This document shows positions 6,975 through 15,260 of a DNA stretch of 34,207 nucleotides, piece by piece. The notes beneath the pieces are model-generated. The model made no database searches, was not told where the DNA came from, and saw only the letters and a list, made by a program, of their open reading frames with translations. The translations under genes and the position numbers were made by a program. The DNA comes from Paludibacter sp. (GTDB taxonomy: Bacteria > Bacteroidota > Bacteroidia > Bacteroidales > Paludibacteraceae), in contig JARKQF010000104.1 of the NCBI GenBank assembly GCA_029973975.1, forward strand, positions 1 to 34,207, in the 5' to 3' direction. Numbering within the stretch: the stretch's first letter is position 1; the number at the start of each line of letters is the position of its first letter.

Positions 6975-9179
6975 ATGAATTTCAGAAAATACATTTCAAT
7001 TTTTCTTTTTTTATCCGCTACCGGCTTAATCATGGCGGCAACTCATCCGGGTTTGTTTCTTACTCCAAAAGGTGTAAAAGAAATCCGTTCTTCTTTAGGT
7101 AAATATCCTTTGTTCGACCAGTCGTATAATGAACTTAAAAAAATAGCCGATGAAGCGTTAGTTGCTGAAATTGTTGTCCCGCAGCCCAAAGACGGAGGAG
7201 GTGGATATACCCACGAAAAGCACAAAAAGAATTACTATGAGATGAATGCAGCCGGTATTTTGTTTCAGATTACAAAAGACAAGCGGTATGCCTTGTTTGT
7301 GAAAGACATGCTTTTTGCTTATGCAGCAATTTATCCGGATCTGGGATTGCATCCGGCGACAAAATCAGCAACACCCGGAAAAATATTCTGGCAGGCATTG
7401 AATGAAGCTGTATGGCTTGTGCATACCTCGATGGCATACGATTGTGTGTACGATTTTATCTCTGAAAAGGATAGAAAATACATAGAAGCGAATCTGTTTT
7501 ACCCTATGTGTGAGTTTATTTCGAATGGGAATCCTGAAAATTACAAAGTATTTAATAAAATGCATAACCATGGAACGTGGGCTACAGCAGCTGTTGGTAT
7601 GATCGGGTATGTTATGGGCGATAAAAATCTCACAGATATGGCGCTCTATGGTTCCGGTAAAGATGGAAAAACCGGATTCATTCGCCAGCTTGATGTGTTG
7701 TTTTCTCCGGATGGTTATTTTACAGAAGGACCGTATTATCAGCGCTATGCAATCTGGCCGTTCATGACATTTGCACAGGTAGTTCAGCATCAGCAACCGG
7801 AGTTGAAGATATTTGAATATCGGGATGGTATTCTGTTGAAAGCAGTGGACAAACTGTTGCAGAGTTCATATAAAGGTGAAATTTTTTATTTGAATGATGC
7901 ACTTCGCAAAACTTTCAAAACACAGGAAATTGTGTATGCGGTCAATATTGCCTATAAGAATAATCCGAAAAATAAATCCTTGTTTGATATCGTTGGTCAG
8001 CAGGGTGATTTTATCGTTTCTGATGCGGGAATTACTACAGCAAAAGCTTTCTACAGAGAAAAGAACAAACCTTACTATACATACAAATCGTTGTTTATGC
8101 GCGACGGACAAAATGGTACGGAAGGTGGTATTGCCATTGTCAGAAACAGCAATACGCCCGATGCAACTTGCCTCACCTACAAGGCTACATCCCACGGGTT
8201 ATCCCACGGGCATTATGACAAACTCAGCATAACGTTGCATGACAACGGAAATGCAGTCCTGACGGATTATGGAGCCGTACGCTTTTTGAATATTGAGCCT
8301 AAATACGGCGGCCATTATACAAAGGAGAATTATTCCTGGGGCATGCAGACTATTGCTCATAATACGGTGACAATAAACGAAACCAGTCATTTTGAGGCTA
8401 AAATTGATGTTTCTTCCGAGTTCCATCCGGAAATCCTGTATCATGACTTTTCAAATAAAGAAGTTCAATTGATATCTGCTTTGGAGAAAAATGCGTATCC
8501 CGGCACTGAAATGCAACGCACAACTGCCATGTTGAACCATGCTGCTTTTGAGTTTCCTGTTGTTGTCGATATCTTCAGGGTGAAGTCACCACAGGTGAAT
8601 CGTACCGTAGATTTGCCATTTTATTATCAGGGACACATGGTTTCCGCTGATTTTAATTATCAAAAAAATACAGTTGAATTGAAACCATTAGGAGATAAAA
8701 ACGGCTATCAGCATTTGTGGCTCGAAGCAAACGGGAAAACAGATAAACCACAAGCATGTTTTACCTGGGTAAAAGGAGACCGGTTCTACAGTATTACCAC
8801 GCTTACAGATGCTTCGTCGGAATTAATGATGACGCGAACAGGAGCAGGTGACCCTAACTTCAATCTGCGTCAAGATCCGGCATTCATGATTCGTCGGCAT
8901 AATACCGCAAATCACACCTTTGTATCGATAGTTGAGCCACATGGATTGTATGATATATCTAAGGAAGTGACAGTCGGATACCGTAGTAATATTGTATCGC
9001 TGAAATTGCTTGCTGACAATGAAATGATTAGTGTTGTGGAAATAGTAACTGCGGATAATAAAACCCTGCTTTTTGCGGTGAATAATCAGACGGGAAAATC
9101 TGAAAATAAGTTTGATTACAGAGGAGAGCAATATGTATTTACAGGGAACTATCTGTTAAAATTAATAACAAACAAATAA
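6975..9179 (+). CDS. Oligoalginate lyase, family PL17 (exo-acting)
   Basis: A 734-aa protein with an N-terminal signal peptide (about 1-21, ending MAA, no lipobox Cys), an alpha-barrel Alginate_lyase domain (about 25-340) and a heparinase II/III-like beta-sheet domain (about 380-640). Motifs are MHNHGTWATA with Asn198-His199, EGPYYQRY (251-258), SHGLSHGHYDK (407-416) and GGHYTKENYSW with Tyr448, plus TIAHNTVT. These match in order and spacing the Asn-His-Tyr-Tyr catalytic set and metal-binding histidines described for Saccharophagus Alg17C. PL17 enzymes remove monomers from the ends of alginate oligosaccharides, giving unsaturated uronate that becomes DEH. No sorting domain is present, so a periplasmic place fits. 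It is the first gene after the operator pair, and the cupin follows 11 bp later. Confidence 0.92.
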   Translation: MNFRKYISIFLFLSATGLIMAATHPGLFLTPKGVKEIRSSLGKYPLFDQSYNELKKIADEALVAEIVVPQPKDGGGGYTHEKHKKNYYEMNAAGILFQITKDKRYALFVKDMLFAYAAIYPDLGLHPATKSATPGKIFWQALNEAVWLVHTSMAYDCVYDFISEKDRKYIEANLFYPMCEFISNGNPENYKVFNKMHNHGTWATAAVGMIGYVMGDKNLTDMALYGSGKDGKTGFIRQLDVLFSPDGYFTEGPYYQRYAIWPFMTFAQVVQHQQPELKIFEYRDGILLKAVDKLLQSSYKGEIFYLNDALRKTFKTQEIVYAVNIAYKNNPKNKSLFDIVGQQGDFIVSDAGITTAKAFYREKNKPYYTYKSLFMRDGQNGTEGGIAIVRNSNTPDATCLTYKATSHGLSHGHYDKLSITLHDNGNAVLTDYGAVRFLNIEPKYGGHYTKENYSWGMQTIAHNTVTINETSHFEAKIDVSSEFHPEILYHDFSNKEVQLISALEKNAYPGTEMQRTTAMLNHAAFEFPVVVDIFRVKSPQVNRTVDLPFYYQGHMVSADFNYQKNTVELKPLGDKNGYQHLWLEANGKTDKPQACFTWVKGDRFYSITTLTDASSELMMTRTGAGDPNFNLRQDPAFMIRRHNTANHTFVSIVEPHGLYDISKEVTVGYRSNIVSLKLLADNEMISVVEIVTADNKTLLFAVNNQTGKSENKFDYRGEQYVFTGNYLLKLITNK

Positions 9180-9190
9180 AATTTAAACGT

Positions 9191-9535
9191 ATGAAAACAA
9201 GAAGTGCGAATTTCAACCTTGGCAGCGAACTTCAATGGGAAGTCGTAGGTGAAGGATTATCCCGTCAGGTTATGGGGTACGATGGTCAGATTATGCTTGT
9301 AAAAGTGAAGTTCGAAAAGGGAGCGATAGGTTATGTACATGAACATTACCATTCGCAGGCTACTTATGTGGTGAGTGGAAAGTTCGAAGTAATGATCAAT
9401 GGTGAGAAGAAGATCCTGGAAGGAGGAGATGGTTTCTATATTGAACCTGATGCACCGCATGGAGCCGTGTGCCTTGAGTCCGGAATGCTGATCGATGTGT
9501 TCAGTCCGGTTCGTGCTGATTTTCTGAAAAAATAA
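9191..9535 (+). CDS. kdgF: KdgF-type cupin, unsaturated uronate linearisation
   Basis: A 114-aa single cupin without signal peptide. The likely metal ligands are His50, His52, Gln56 and His90 (VHEHYHSQ and DAPHG), and the C-terminal DVFSPVRADF carries Asp102 and Arg108, positions conserved in KdgF proteins. KdgF speeds conversion of the 4,5-unsaturated uronate monomers released by pectate or alginate lyases into the linear ketouronic acid (DKI or DEH). Its place between PL17 and the permease matches this role, although a cytoplasmic cupin ahead of the importer implies that closed-ring monomer enters the cell. The gene is co-directional and almost contiguous with PL17. The main alternative is a general pectin-degradation cupin with another sugar substrate. 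Confidence 0.85.
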   Translation: MKTRSANFNLGSELQWEVVGEGLSRQVMGYDGQIMLVKVKFEKGAIGYVHEHYHSQATYVVSGKFEVMINGEKKILEGGDGFYIEPDAPHGAVCLESGMLIDVFSPVRADFLKK

Positions 9536-9602
9536 AGCGATGAATAGTGTGGCAAATTTTTGAATCAGTAGTTTGTAAATTATCAAATCGCAAATATATA
9601 TT

Positions 9603-11069
9603 ATGAAGATAAAAGGATTAAGATGGTGGGTAATCGGAATGATCATGGTAATTACCATCATCAATTACCTTGATCGGGGAACCCTGAACTATATGTGGGT
9701 TACCAATGTAGAATATCAGTTAGTTGATGAGTTTACATCCGGTTCAAAGGTAAATGAAGCCGTATATAGCAGTGAAGCAAACAGTTATGAACTGAAAAAT
9801 AAAAAAGGTGAAATCAGGGTTCAACTGGCTGAGCATGTTTTTACGAAAGCAGAAGGCCAGGTGGTTGTAAACAGAGAAGGTATTGCCTATGACCTTGGTA
9901 TTATCAATTCGCAAATGACCCCGGATGATGCATCCAAAGAGGCCAAGGATATACTGGGAACCATTACAATATTTTTTATGATTGCTTATGGTTTCAGTCA
10001 GCTTTTCTCGGGTAAACTCTATGACAAGATTGGTACCCGCAAAGGATTTCTGGTATCAGTTCTGATTTGGGGAACAGCTGATGCGTTGACCTCATTAGCG
10101 CGTGGGAAGATTTCATTGACAGCTTTCAGAATGATGCTCGGACTTGGTGAGGCAGGTCCCTGGCCTGGTGCTACGAAAAGTAATGCAGAATGGTTTCCAC
10201 AGAAAGAACGTGCGTTTGCTCAGGGCTTGTTTGGCGCTGCTGCTTCGATAGGCTCTATTTTGGCGCCGGTTATCATTTTAATGCTTTATTTATGGCTGGG
10301 ATGGAAAATGACTTTTATTGTAGTGGGTAGTTTGGGTATCCTATGGGTAATTCCCTGGCTCATTATCAATAAAAAAGGTCCGAAAGATCATCCCTGGATT
10401 ACAGATGAAGAAAGACACTATATTTTATCAAATCAACCGGAAGCAAATTCGACAACTGCCGACCGTGGAAAAAGCTGGGGAGAATTGCTTCGTAATAAGA
10501 AAAACTATTCGGTTATTCTTGGGCGCTTCTTTTTAGATCCGATTTGGTGGATGTTTGTGACCTTCTTGCCTCTTTATTTGGTAGAAGAATTTAACCTGAA
10601 TATCAAGGAACTGGCATTCTCTGCCTGGGTGCCTTATGTGGGCGCTATGGTGGGAAGTATTGCCGGCGGATGGTTCTCGGGTTATCTGATCAGGAAAGGT
10701 AAAACAGTAGATAAGGCCCGTAAAACAGCCATGTTGCTGGGTGGATCGATAATCGTTCCGTCGGTCATCCTGTCCGTGCTTGCGCCTAATGCTGTATTGG
10801 CAGTGATACTGATGGCGTTTGTACTTGGAGGATTCCAGTTTACCATGACGAACATACAGACTATACCGAGTGATTTGCATGGAGGTAAGTCGGTTGGTTC
10901 ACTGGCCGGATTAGGTGGAGCTGCAGCCGTATTGGGAACTATTATTGCGATTTTATTTGCCGGTCAGATAGCCAGTTGGCCACTGTTGTTCGGATTATTA
11001 GCTGCATTGGTTCCGCTGTCGTTGTTGTCGATTTATCTGACTGTTGGAAAAATAGAACAAATTAAATAA
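9603..11069 (+). CDS. MFS uronate/DEH permease with large first periplasmic loop
   Basis: A 488-aa major facilitator protein of the ExuT/hexuronate-symporter type. TM1 carries the NYLDRGTLNY signature (21-30), the loop after TM2 has KLYDKIGTRKG (138-148), and LGLGEAGPWPGATKSNAEWFP is the usual anion:cation symporter stretch. Between TM1 and TM2 there is an inserted hydrophilic segment of about 80 residues (roughly 36-118) where ordinary ExuT-like proteins have a short loop. Because TM1 starts in the cytoplasm, the insert should be periplasmic. The gene lies 67 bp after kdgF and 73 bp before the SDR, so all three probably share the PL17 promoter. The likely cargo is DEH or unsaturated mannuronate/guluronate monomer, inferred from context. 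Confidence 0.85.
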   Translation: MKIKGLRWWVIGMIMVITIINYLDRGTLNYMWVTNVEYQLVDEFTSGSKVNEAVYSSEANSYELKNKKGEIRVQLAEHVFTKAEGQVVVNREGIAYDLGIINSQMTPDDASKEAKDILGTITIFFMIAYGFSQLFSGKLYDKIGTRKGFLVSVLIWGTADALTSLARGKISLTAFRMMLGLGEAGPWPGATKSNAEWFPQKERAFAQGLFGAAASIGSILAPVIILMLYLWLGWKMTFIVVGSLGILWVIPWLIINKKGPKDHPWITDEERHYILSNQPEANSTTADRGKSWGELLRNKKNYSVILGRFFLDPIWWMFVTFLPLYLVEEFNLNIKELAFSAWVPYVGAMVGSIAGGWFSGYLIRKGKTVDKARKTAMLLGGSIIVPSVILSVLAPNAVLAVILMAFVLGGFQFTMTNIQTIPSDLHGGKSVGSLAGLGGAAAVLGTIIAILFAGQIASWPLLFGLLAALVPLSLLSIYLTVGKIEQIK

Positions 11070-11142
11070 TTTACAATTAAGTTATTTACCATTTACTATG
11101 GTCACAATAATGGTATATAGCTTAAAATAAAACAATATTATT

Positions 11143-11895
11143 ATGAAATTAAAAGGAAAAGTAGCCATCGTAACCGGTGGTGCACGCGATTTGGGACGTG
11201 CAATATCAGTTAAGTTAGCTTCTGAAGGAGCCAAAGTCGTGATTAATTATTACGATAATCCGGAAGATGCGGAAGAAACCCTCAAAGTGGTTAAAAAACA
11301 AGGAGGAGAAGGTATTATTGTACAGGGAGACATGACGAAAGCAGAAGATGTAAAGAAACTTTTTGATGCAGGCGTTGCTGCATTCGGAAATAAAATCGAT
11401 GTGCTGGTAAATGTCGTGGGCGGTCTTGTGGGTCGTAAACAAATTACCGAGCAGGATGAAGCCTGGTATCACTTCCTGATGGATGTGAACATGAAAAGCT
11501 GCTGGTTGTGTACCCGTGAAGTTGTTCCTTACATGACGGAAGGGGGATCAATTATCAACTTCTCATCATTGGCTGCCCGTGATGGTGGAGGTCCGGGAGC
11601 TTCAATCTATGCGACTGCAAAAGGTGCTGTGATGACGTTTACAAGGTCAATGGCAAAGGAACTTGGGCCTAAAGGCATTCGTGTAAATGCACTTGCTCCG
11701 GGTACTATTGCTACATCTTTCCACGATCGTTTCAATACACCCGAGAACAGAGAACGAATGAAAGGCATGTATCCGCTGAGAAGAGAAGGAGATGCCGGTG
11801 ATATCGCGGATCTGGTACTATTCTTCGCTGCTGATGATTCGGATTATATTACGGGTACGAATGTAGATATCAATGGAGGATTGTATTTCTCATAA
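11143..11895 (+). CDS. SDR oxidoreductase, probable DEH reductase
   Basis: A 250-aa classical short-chain dehydrogenase/reductase. The cofactor motif is TGGARDLG (11-18), with Asp at the position that is often Gly. VNVVGG stands for the NNAG motif. The catalytic Ser is in NFSSLA and the Tyr/Lys pair is in YATAK. The C-terminal TGTNVDINGG is the usual SDR ending. Last in the alginate operon, it most likely reduces 4-deoxy-L-erythro-5-hexoseulose uronate to 2-keto-3-deoxygluconate with NAD(P)H, as known alginate-pathway SDRs do. The KDG kinase and aldolase expected next are absent; a terminator follows 35 bp after the stop. Cofactor preference cannot be read reliably. A 3-oxoacyl-ACP-reductase-like label is a likely automatic misannotation. 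Confidence 0.8.
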   Translation: MKLKGKVAIVTGGARDLGRAISVKLASEGAKVVINYYDNPEDAEETLKVVKKQGGEGIIVQGDMTKAEDVKKLFDAGVAAFGNKIDVLVNVVGGLVGRKQITEQDEAWYHFLMDVNMKSCWLCTREVVPYMTEGGSIINFSSLAARDGGGPGASIYATAKGAVMTFTRSMAKELGPKGIRVNALAPGTIATSFHDRFNTPENRERMKGMYPLRREGDAGDIADLVLFFAADDSDYITGTNVDINGGLYFS

Positions 11896-11930
11896 ACGGG
11901 AGATAAACAGTATATTATTGGGATAAAAAA

Positions 11931-11973
11931 GAGAAACAACCGCACCTGGTAGTGTGGTTGTTTCTCTTTTTTT
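11931..11973 (+). terminator. Intrinsic terminator after the alginate operon
   Basis: A 15-bp stem, GAGAAACAACCGCAC (11931-11945) with GTGTGGTTGTTTCTC (11952-11966), one G-U pair, a 6-nt loop and then seven T. A run of six A precedes the stem, so it could also stop transcription from the other strand. Confidence 0.9.
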
Positions 11974-12005
11974 ACAATAAAGGTTTCTTTTATCAAAAAA
12001 ATCTT

Positions 12006-12033
12006 TATTTTTGTGGAGTTGTAATCATTACAA
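12006..12033 (+). promoter_or_regulatory. Candidate cyd operon promoter and palindromic operator
   Basis: TATTTTTG at 12006-12013 fits the TAnnTTTG -7 element. No good -33 TTG was found at the right distance. Immediately after it is a perfect 15-bp palindrome, TTGTAATCATTACAA (12019-12033), which would cover the expected transcription start and could bind a regulator of the oxidase genes. Confidence 0.45.
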
Positions 12034-12057
12034 AAAAAGTGTTTAATTTATTGTTGT

Positions 12058-12086
12058 CTGTAGACTGTAGACCGTTGACTGTAGAC
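12058..12086 (+). repeat. Short tandem CTGTAGAC-type repeats
   Basis: Four near-identical 7-8-bp units in a row (CTGTAGA, CTGTAGAC, CGTTGA, CTGTAGAC) lie in the leader just before the DUF4492 gene. The function is unknown. They may be a low-complexity intergenic repeat or a spacer in the 5' untranslated region. Confidence 0.5.
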
Positions 12087-12102
12087 GTTAAATTCAAAAA
12101 CC

Positions 12103-12312
12103 ATGTTTAAAAAATTATACCATTTTTACCGTGAAGGCTTTTCAAACATGACTGTTGGTAAAAAGCTCTGGCTTATTGTCATTGTTAAACTTTTTATCAT
12201 GTTTGGTATCCTCAAGGTTTTCTTCTTCCCCAATCAGCTCAAACAAAATTTCGATACCGATGCTGAAAGAGGCAATCACGTAACGAATGAATTAATTGAC
12301 CGTTCAAATTAA
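12103..12312 (+). CDS. DUF4492 small membrane protein, cyd operon
   Basis: A 69-aa protein with one strongly hydrophobic segment (about residues 22-43) flanked by basic residues before it and a polar, acidic tail. The N-terminal FYREGFxNMTxGKKLW pattern is that of DUF4492 (PF14899), which is typically found next to cydA in Bacteroidota. It ends 48 bp before cydA on the same strand. By position, size and topology it resembles the small accessory subunits CydX/CbdX that stabilise haems in proteobacterial bd oxidases, but there is no visible sequence relation, so the subunit role is inferred. Confidence 0.8.
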   Translation: MFKKLYHFYREGFSNMTVGKKLWLIVIVKLFIMFGILKVFFFPNQLKQNFDTDAERGNHVTNELIDRSN

Positions 12313-12360
12313 ATAATAAATCTATCAATCGTTATCTTAACACTAATATCAATATTACTT

Positions 12361-13908
12361 ATGGAATTATTAGATGTATCATTAGTCAACTGGTCGAGAG
12401 GACAGTTTGCGCTGACCGCCATGTATCACTGGATATTTGTGCCCCTGACACTCGGGGTTGGTGTGGTTATGGCTATCATGGAAACTTTGTATTACAAGAC
12501 CGGAAAAGAAGAATGGAAAAAAGCCACTAAGTTCTGGATGACCTTATTCGGGGTCAATTTTGCCTGCGGGGTAGCCACCGGTATCATTCTTGAGTTTCAG
12601 TTCGGGACCAACTGGTCGAATTACAGTTGGTTTGTGGGCGATATCTTCGGTGCGCCATTGGCCATCGAAGGGATGCTGGCCTTTTTCTTAGAAGCGACTT
12701 TTATTTCGATTATGTTCTTCGGATGGAAAAAGGTGAGCAAGGGATTTCACCTGGCTTCTACTTGGCTGGTGATGTTGGGAGCTACTTTCTCAGCACTCTG
12801 GATTCTCGTAGCCAATGCCTGGATGCAACATCCGATCGGCATGGAGTTTAACCCCGATACGGCCCGTAATGAAATGGTCGATTTCTGGGCTATTCTGCTT
12901 TCTCCGGTAGCGCTGAACAAATTTGCACATACGGTTTTATCGGGATGGGTACTTGGTGCGTTATTCGTAGTGGGGGTAAGCGCCTGGTTTATCCTGAAAA
13001 AACGTGAACTTGATTTTGCCCTGCGCAGCATTAAAATCGGAGCTGTTTTCGGTGTTGTCTCTTCCATCCTGATTATTGCCACAGGTGATGGGTCTGCATA
13101 TCATGTTGCACAGAAACAACCCATGAAGCTGGCTGCTATGGAAGGCTTGTACGAGGGTAAGGAAGGTGCAAATATAGTAGCAATGGGTCTGCTCAATCCG
13201 GAAAAACAATACGATAATGACGAAGAAACTTTCATCGTGAAAATGGATGTACCGATACCGAAACTTTTATCCTTACTCGGTTACCGGGATGCTGATGCTT
13301 TTGTTCCCGGTATCAAGGATATTATTGAAGGATATACCTTGTCGGATGGAACGGTAGTGCCTTCCTTTGCAGAAAAACAAGCAAGTGGAAAGAAAGCCAT
13401 TCAGGCCTTGAACGATTACCGGGAAGCCAAAGCCGCCGGTAATGATTCACTGGCCGTTACGCACAAGGCAGTACTCGATGAAAACTTTAAAAACTTCGGA
13501 TATGGATACCTCGAAAAACCGGTTGATCTGATACCTAATGTGGCGCTGGTATTTTATTCTTTCCACATCATGGTTGCATTGGGCATGTTGTTCCTGGTTA
13601 TTTTCATGGCGGTATGGTTCTTACACTGGAAAAAGAAATTAGAAAATGTTCGCTGGCTCCTGTGGGGGTCGTTGTTTACGATTCCATTAGGTTATCTGGC
13701 AACGCAACTGGGCTGGGTTGTTGCCGAAGTAGGTCGTCAGCCCTGGGCTATTCAGGACGTACTGCCTGTACAGGCTGCAGTATCAAGCGTATCTACCGGG
13801 TCGGTGCAGCTTACTTTCTTCCTTTTCTTAGCTCTCTTCACTGCCCTGCTGATAGCTGAAATCAGGATTATGGTGAAGCAAATTCAGAAGGGACCGGGAA
13901 GCGAATAA
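12361..13908 (+). CDS. cydA: Cytochrome bd quinol oxidase subunit I
   Basis: A 515-aa multi-pass membrane protein, close to the 522 aa of E. coli CydA. Haem ligands can be placed at His23 (TAMYHWIFVPLTLG), His190 (KFAHTVLSGW) and Met404 (YSFHIMVALGM). The quinol-binding Q-loop starts at KQPMKLAAMEG (252-262), and the diagnostic GRQPW is at 458-462. The enzyme oxidises quinol and reduces O2 to water at very low oxygen. It lies between the DUF4492 gene and cydB, with 88 bp to cydB that contain a palindromic repeat. It lets an otherwise anaerobic organism respire or scavenge traces of O2, and it needs the haem made by the cluster downstream. Confidence 0.97.
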   Translation: MELLDVSLVNWSRGQFALTAMYHWIFVPLTLGVGVVMAIMETLYYKTGKEEWKKATKFWMTLFGVNFACGVATGIILEFQFGTNWSNYSWFVGDIFGAPLAIEGMLAFFLEATFISIMFFGWKKVSKGFHLASTWLVMLGATFSALWILVANAWMQHPIGMEFNPDTARNEMVDFWAILLSPVALNKFAHTVLSGWVLGALFVVGVSAWFILKKRELDFALRSIKIGAVFGVVSSILIIATGDGSAYHVAQKQPMKLAAMEGLYEGKEGANIVAMGLLNPEKQYDNDEETFIVKMDVPIPKLLSLLGYRDADAFVPGIKDIIEGYTLSDGTVVPSFAEKQASGKKAIQALNDYREAKAAGNDSLAVTHKAVLDENFKNFGYGYLEKPVDLIPNVALVFYSFHIMVALGMLFLVIFMAVWFLHWKKKLENVRWLLWGSLFTIPLGYLATQLGWVVAEVGRQPWAIQDVLPVQAAVSSVSTGSVQLTFFLFLALFTALLIAEIRIMVKQIQKGPGSE

Positions 13909-13922
13909 CGGAAAACGGAAAC

Positions 13923-13950
13923 GTAGAGACGCGATTAATCGCGTCTCTAC
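13923..13950. repeat. 28-bp perfect palindrome, GTAGAGACGC family, copy 1
   Basis: The half-site GTAGAGACGCGATT is followed directly by its exact reverse complement. It lies in the 88-bp gap between cydA and cydB. A second copy with a different centre is at 23451-23478. It has no T-tract and sits inside an operon, so it is more likely a REP-like mobile palindrome than a terminator. Confidence 0.85.
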
Positions 13951-13996
13951 ATGCGTTCGAAAACCGGGATATTTTAACAACTTTAAATAAATCATT

Positions 13997-15142
13997 ATGA
14001 CAACATACGCATTTCTTCAACATTACTGGTGGTTCCTGATTTCCCTGCTGGGAGGATTATTAACTTTTCTCCTTTTCATTCAGGGCGGACAATCCATGCT
14101 TTTTTCGCTTTCTAAAACTGAAGATGAGAAAAGATTGCTCGTGAATGTGTTGGGACGGAAATGGGAATATACATTTACTACCTTAGTTACTTTTGGCGGT
14201 GCCTTTTTCGCATCTTTCCCCCTGTTTTATTCAACGAGTTTCGGGGGTGCTTACTGGGTGTGGATCATTATCCTGTTTGCTTTTACCATACAGGCTTTTT
14301 CTTATGAATTTCAGTCGAAACCGGGTAACGTATACGGAAAAACCACCTATCGCAGTCTGTTATTTATCAATGGCTTGCTGGGCACTTTCCTGCTGGGTGT
14401 TGCCGTGGCTACTTTCTTTACCGGTTCCGACTTTACAGTTGGAAAAGGAAATATCACCAATATTGCCTCTCCGGTAATCAGTCGCTGGGGTAATGGTTGG
14501 CATGGGCTCGAAGCGCTGGCTTGTCCGCGAAACCTTTTCCTGGGATTAACGATCTTTTTCCTGGCACGTACGCTGGCAACCTTGTTCTTTATCAACCGTT
14601 TGAATCATGAAGTGCTGGAAAACCGTTCACATAAGTACTTGCTGTATAACGCCATTCCTTTCGTGGTGTTTTTTCTGGCTTTCGTGATTTCAATTTTCTT
14701 GTCCGAAGGTTTTGCCGTACAGGAAGACGGAACGGTTTATTTGGAGAAATACAAATACTTCAACAATCTTATCGATATGCCGGTTGTGGGGATTTTATTC
14801 CTGTTGGGTGTTGTGGCTGTACTGTATGGAATCATTACCTCAATTTTAAAAAAATCATTTAAAAAAGGTATATGGTTTTCTGGGGCCGGTACGGTTGTAA
14901 CGGTAACCATGCTGTTGCTGATTGCCGGGTATAATAACACTTCTTTCTATCCGTCATCAACTGATCTGCAAAGTTCTCTGACCATCTTCAATGCTTCATC
15001 CAGCGAGTTTACGCTCAAAGCCATGTCGTGGGCTTCCATCCTGGTGCCAATCGTGGCAGGTTATATCTTCATTGCCTGGAGGGCGCTTGAAAAGAAAAAG
15101 ACCGATATGGACGACATAAATAGTGATAGTCACGCGTACTGA
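13997..15142 (+). CDS. cydB: Cytochrome bd quinol oxidase subunit II
   Basis: A 381-aa multi-pass protein. The alignable landmarks with CydB are the N-terminal YWWFLISLLGG, FTTLVTFGGAFFASFPLFYSTSF (second helix pair), the PSST loop, SLTIFNASSSEFTLKAMSWA near the end, and a C-terminal Tyr. The DGFDLGVG motif of proteobacterial CydB is replaced by IQGGQSML, which I recognise as the usual Bacteroidota form and not damage. It forms the heterodimer with CydA. The gene is followed by an intrinsic terminator at 15164-15199. Confidence 0.95.
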   Translation: MTTYAFLQHYWWFLISLLGGLLTFLLFIQGGQSMLFSLSKTEDEKRLLVNVLGRKWEYTFTTLVTFGGAFFASFPLFYSTSFGGAYWVWIIILFAFTIQAFSYEFQSKPGNVYGKTTYRSLLFINGLLGTFLLGVAVATFFTGSDFTVGKGNITNIASPVISRWGNGWHGLEALACPRNLFLGLTIFFLARTLATLFFINRLNHEVLENRSHKYLLYNAIPFVVFFLAFVISIFLSEGFAVQEDGTVYLEKYKYFNNLIDMPVVGILFLLGVVAVLYGIITSILKKSFKKGIWFSGAGTVVTVTMLLLIAGYNNTSFYPSSTDLQSSLTIFNASSSEFTLKAMSWASILVPIVAGYIFIAWRALEKKKTDMDDINSDSHAY

Positions 15143-15163
15143 TTTATTGTTAATTTCCTGATT

Positions 15164-15199
15164 AAACCTGTCAGATATCAAAAACTGACAGGTTTTTTT
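15164..15199 (+). terminator. Intrinsic terminator after cydB
   Basis: An 11-bp stem, AAACCTGTCAG (15164-15174) with CTGACAGGTTT (15185-15195), a 10-nt A-rich loop and a run of seven T (15193-15199). The stem sequence belongs to the same AAACCTG/CAGGTTT family as the small palindrome at 25225-25239. Confidence 0.9.
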
Positions 15200-15260
15200 A
15201 TTGTTCATGCAACAAATAAATTGTTTTTTTCATCATAAGATTGTTTAACACCAATCAAAT

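Noticed and set aside
11088-11102. ACCAT-N5-ATGGT inverted repeat before the SDR gene
   Set aside because: Only 5-bp arms in AT-rich DNA, unlike the TTGGT-N2-ACCAA operators. Chance is a sufficient explanation.
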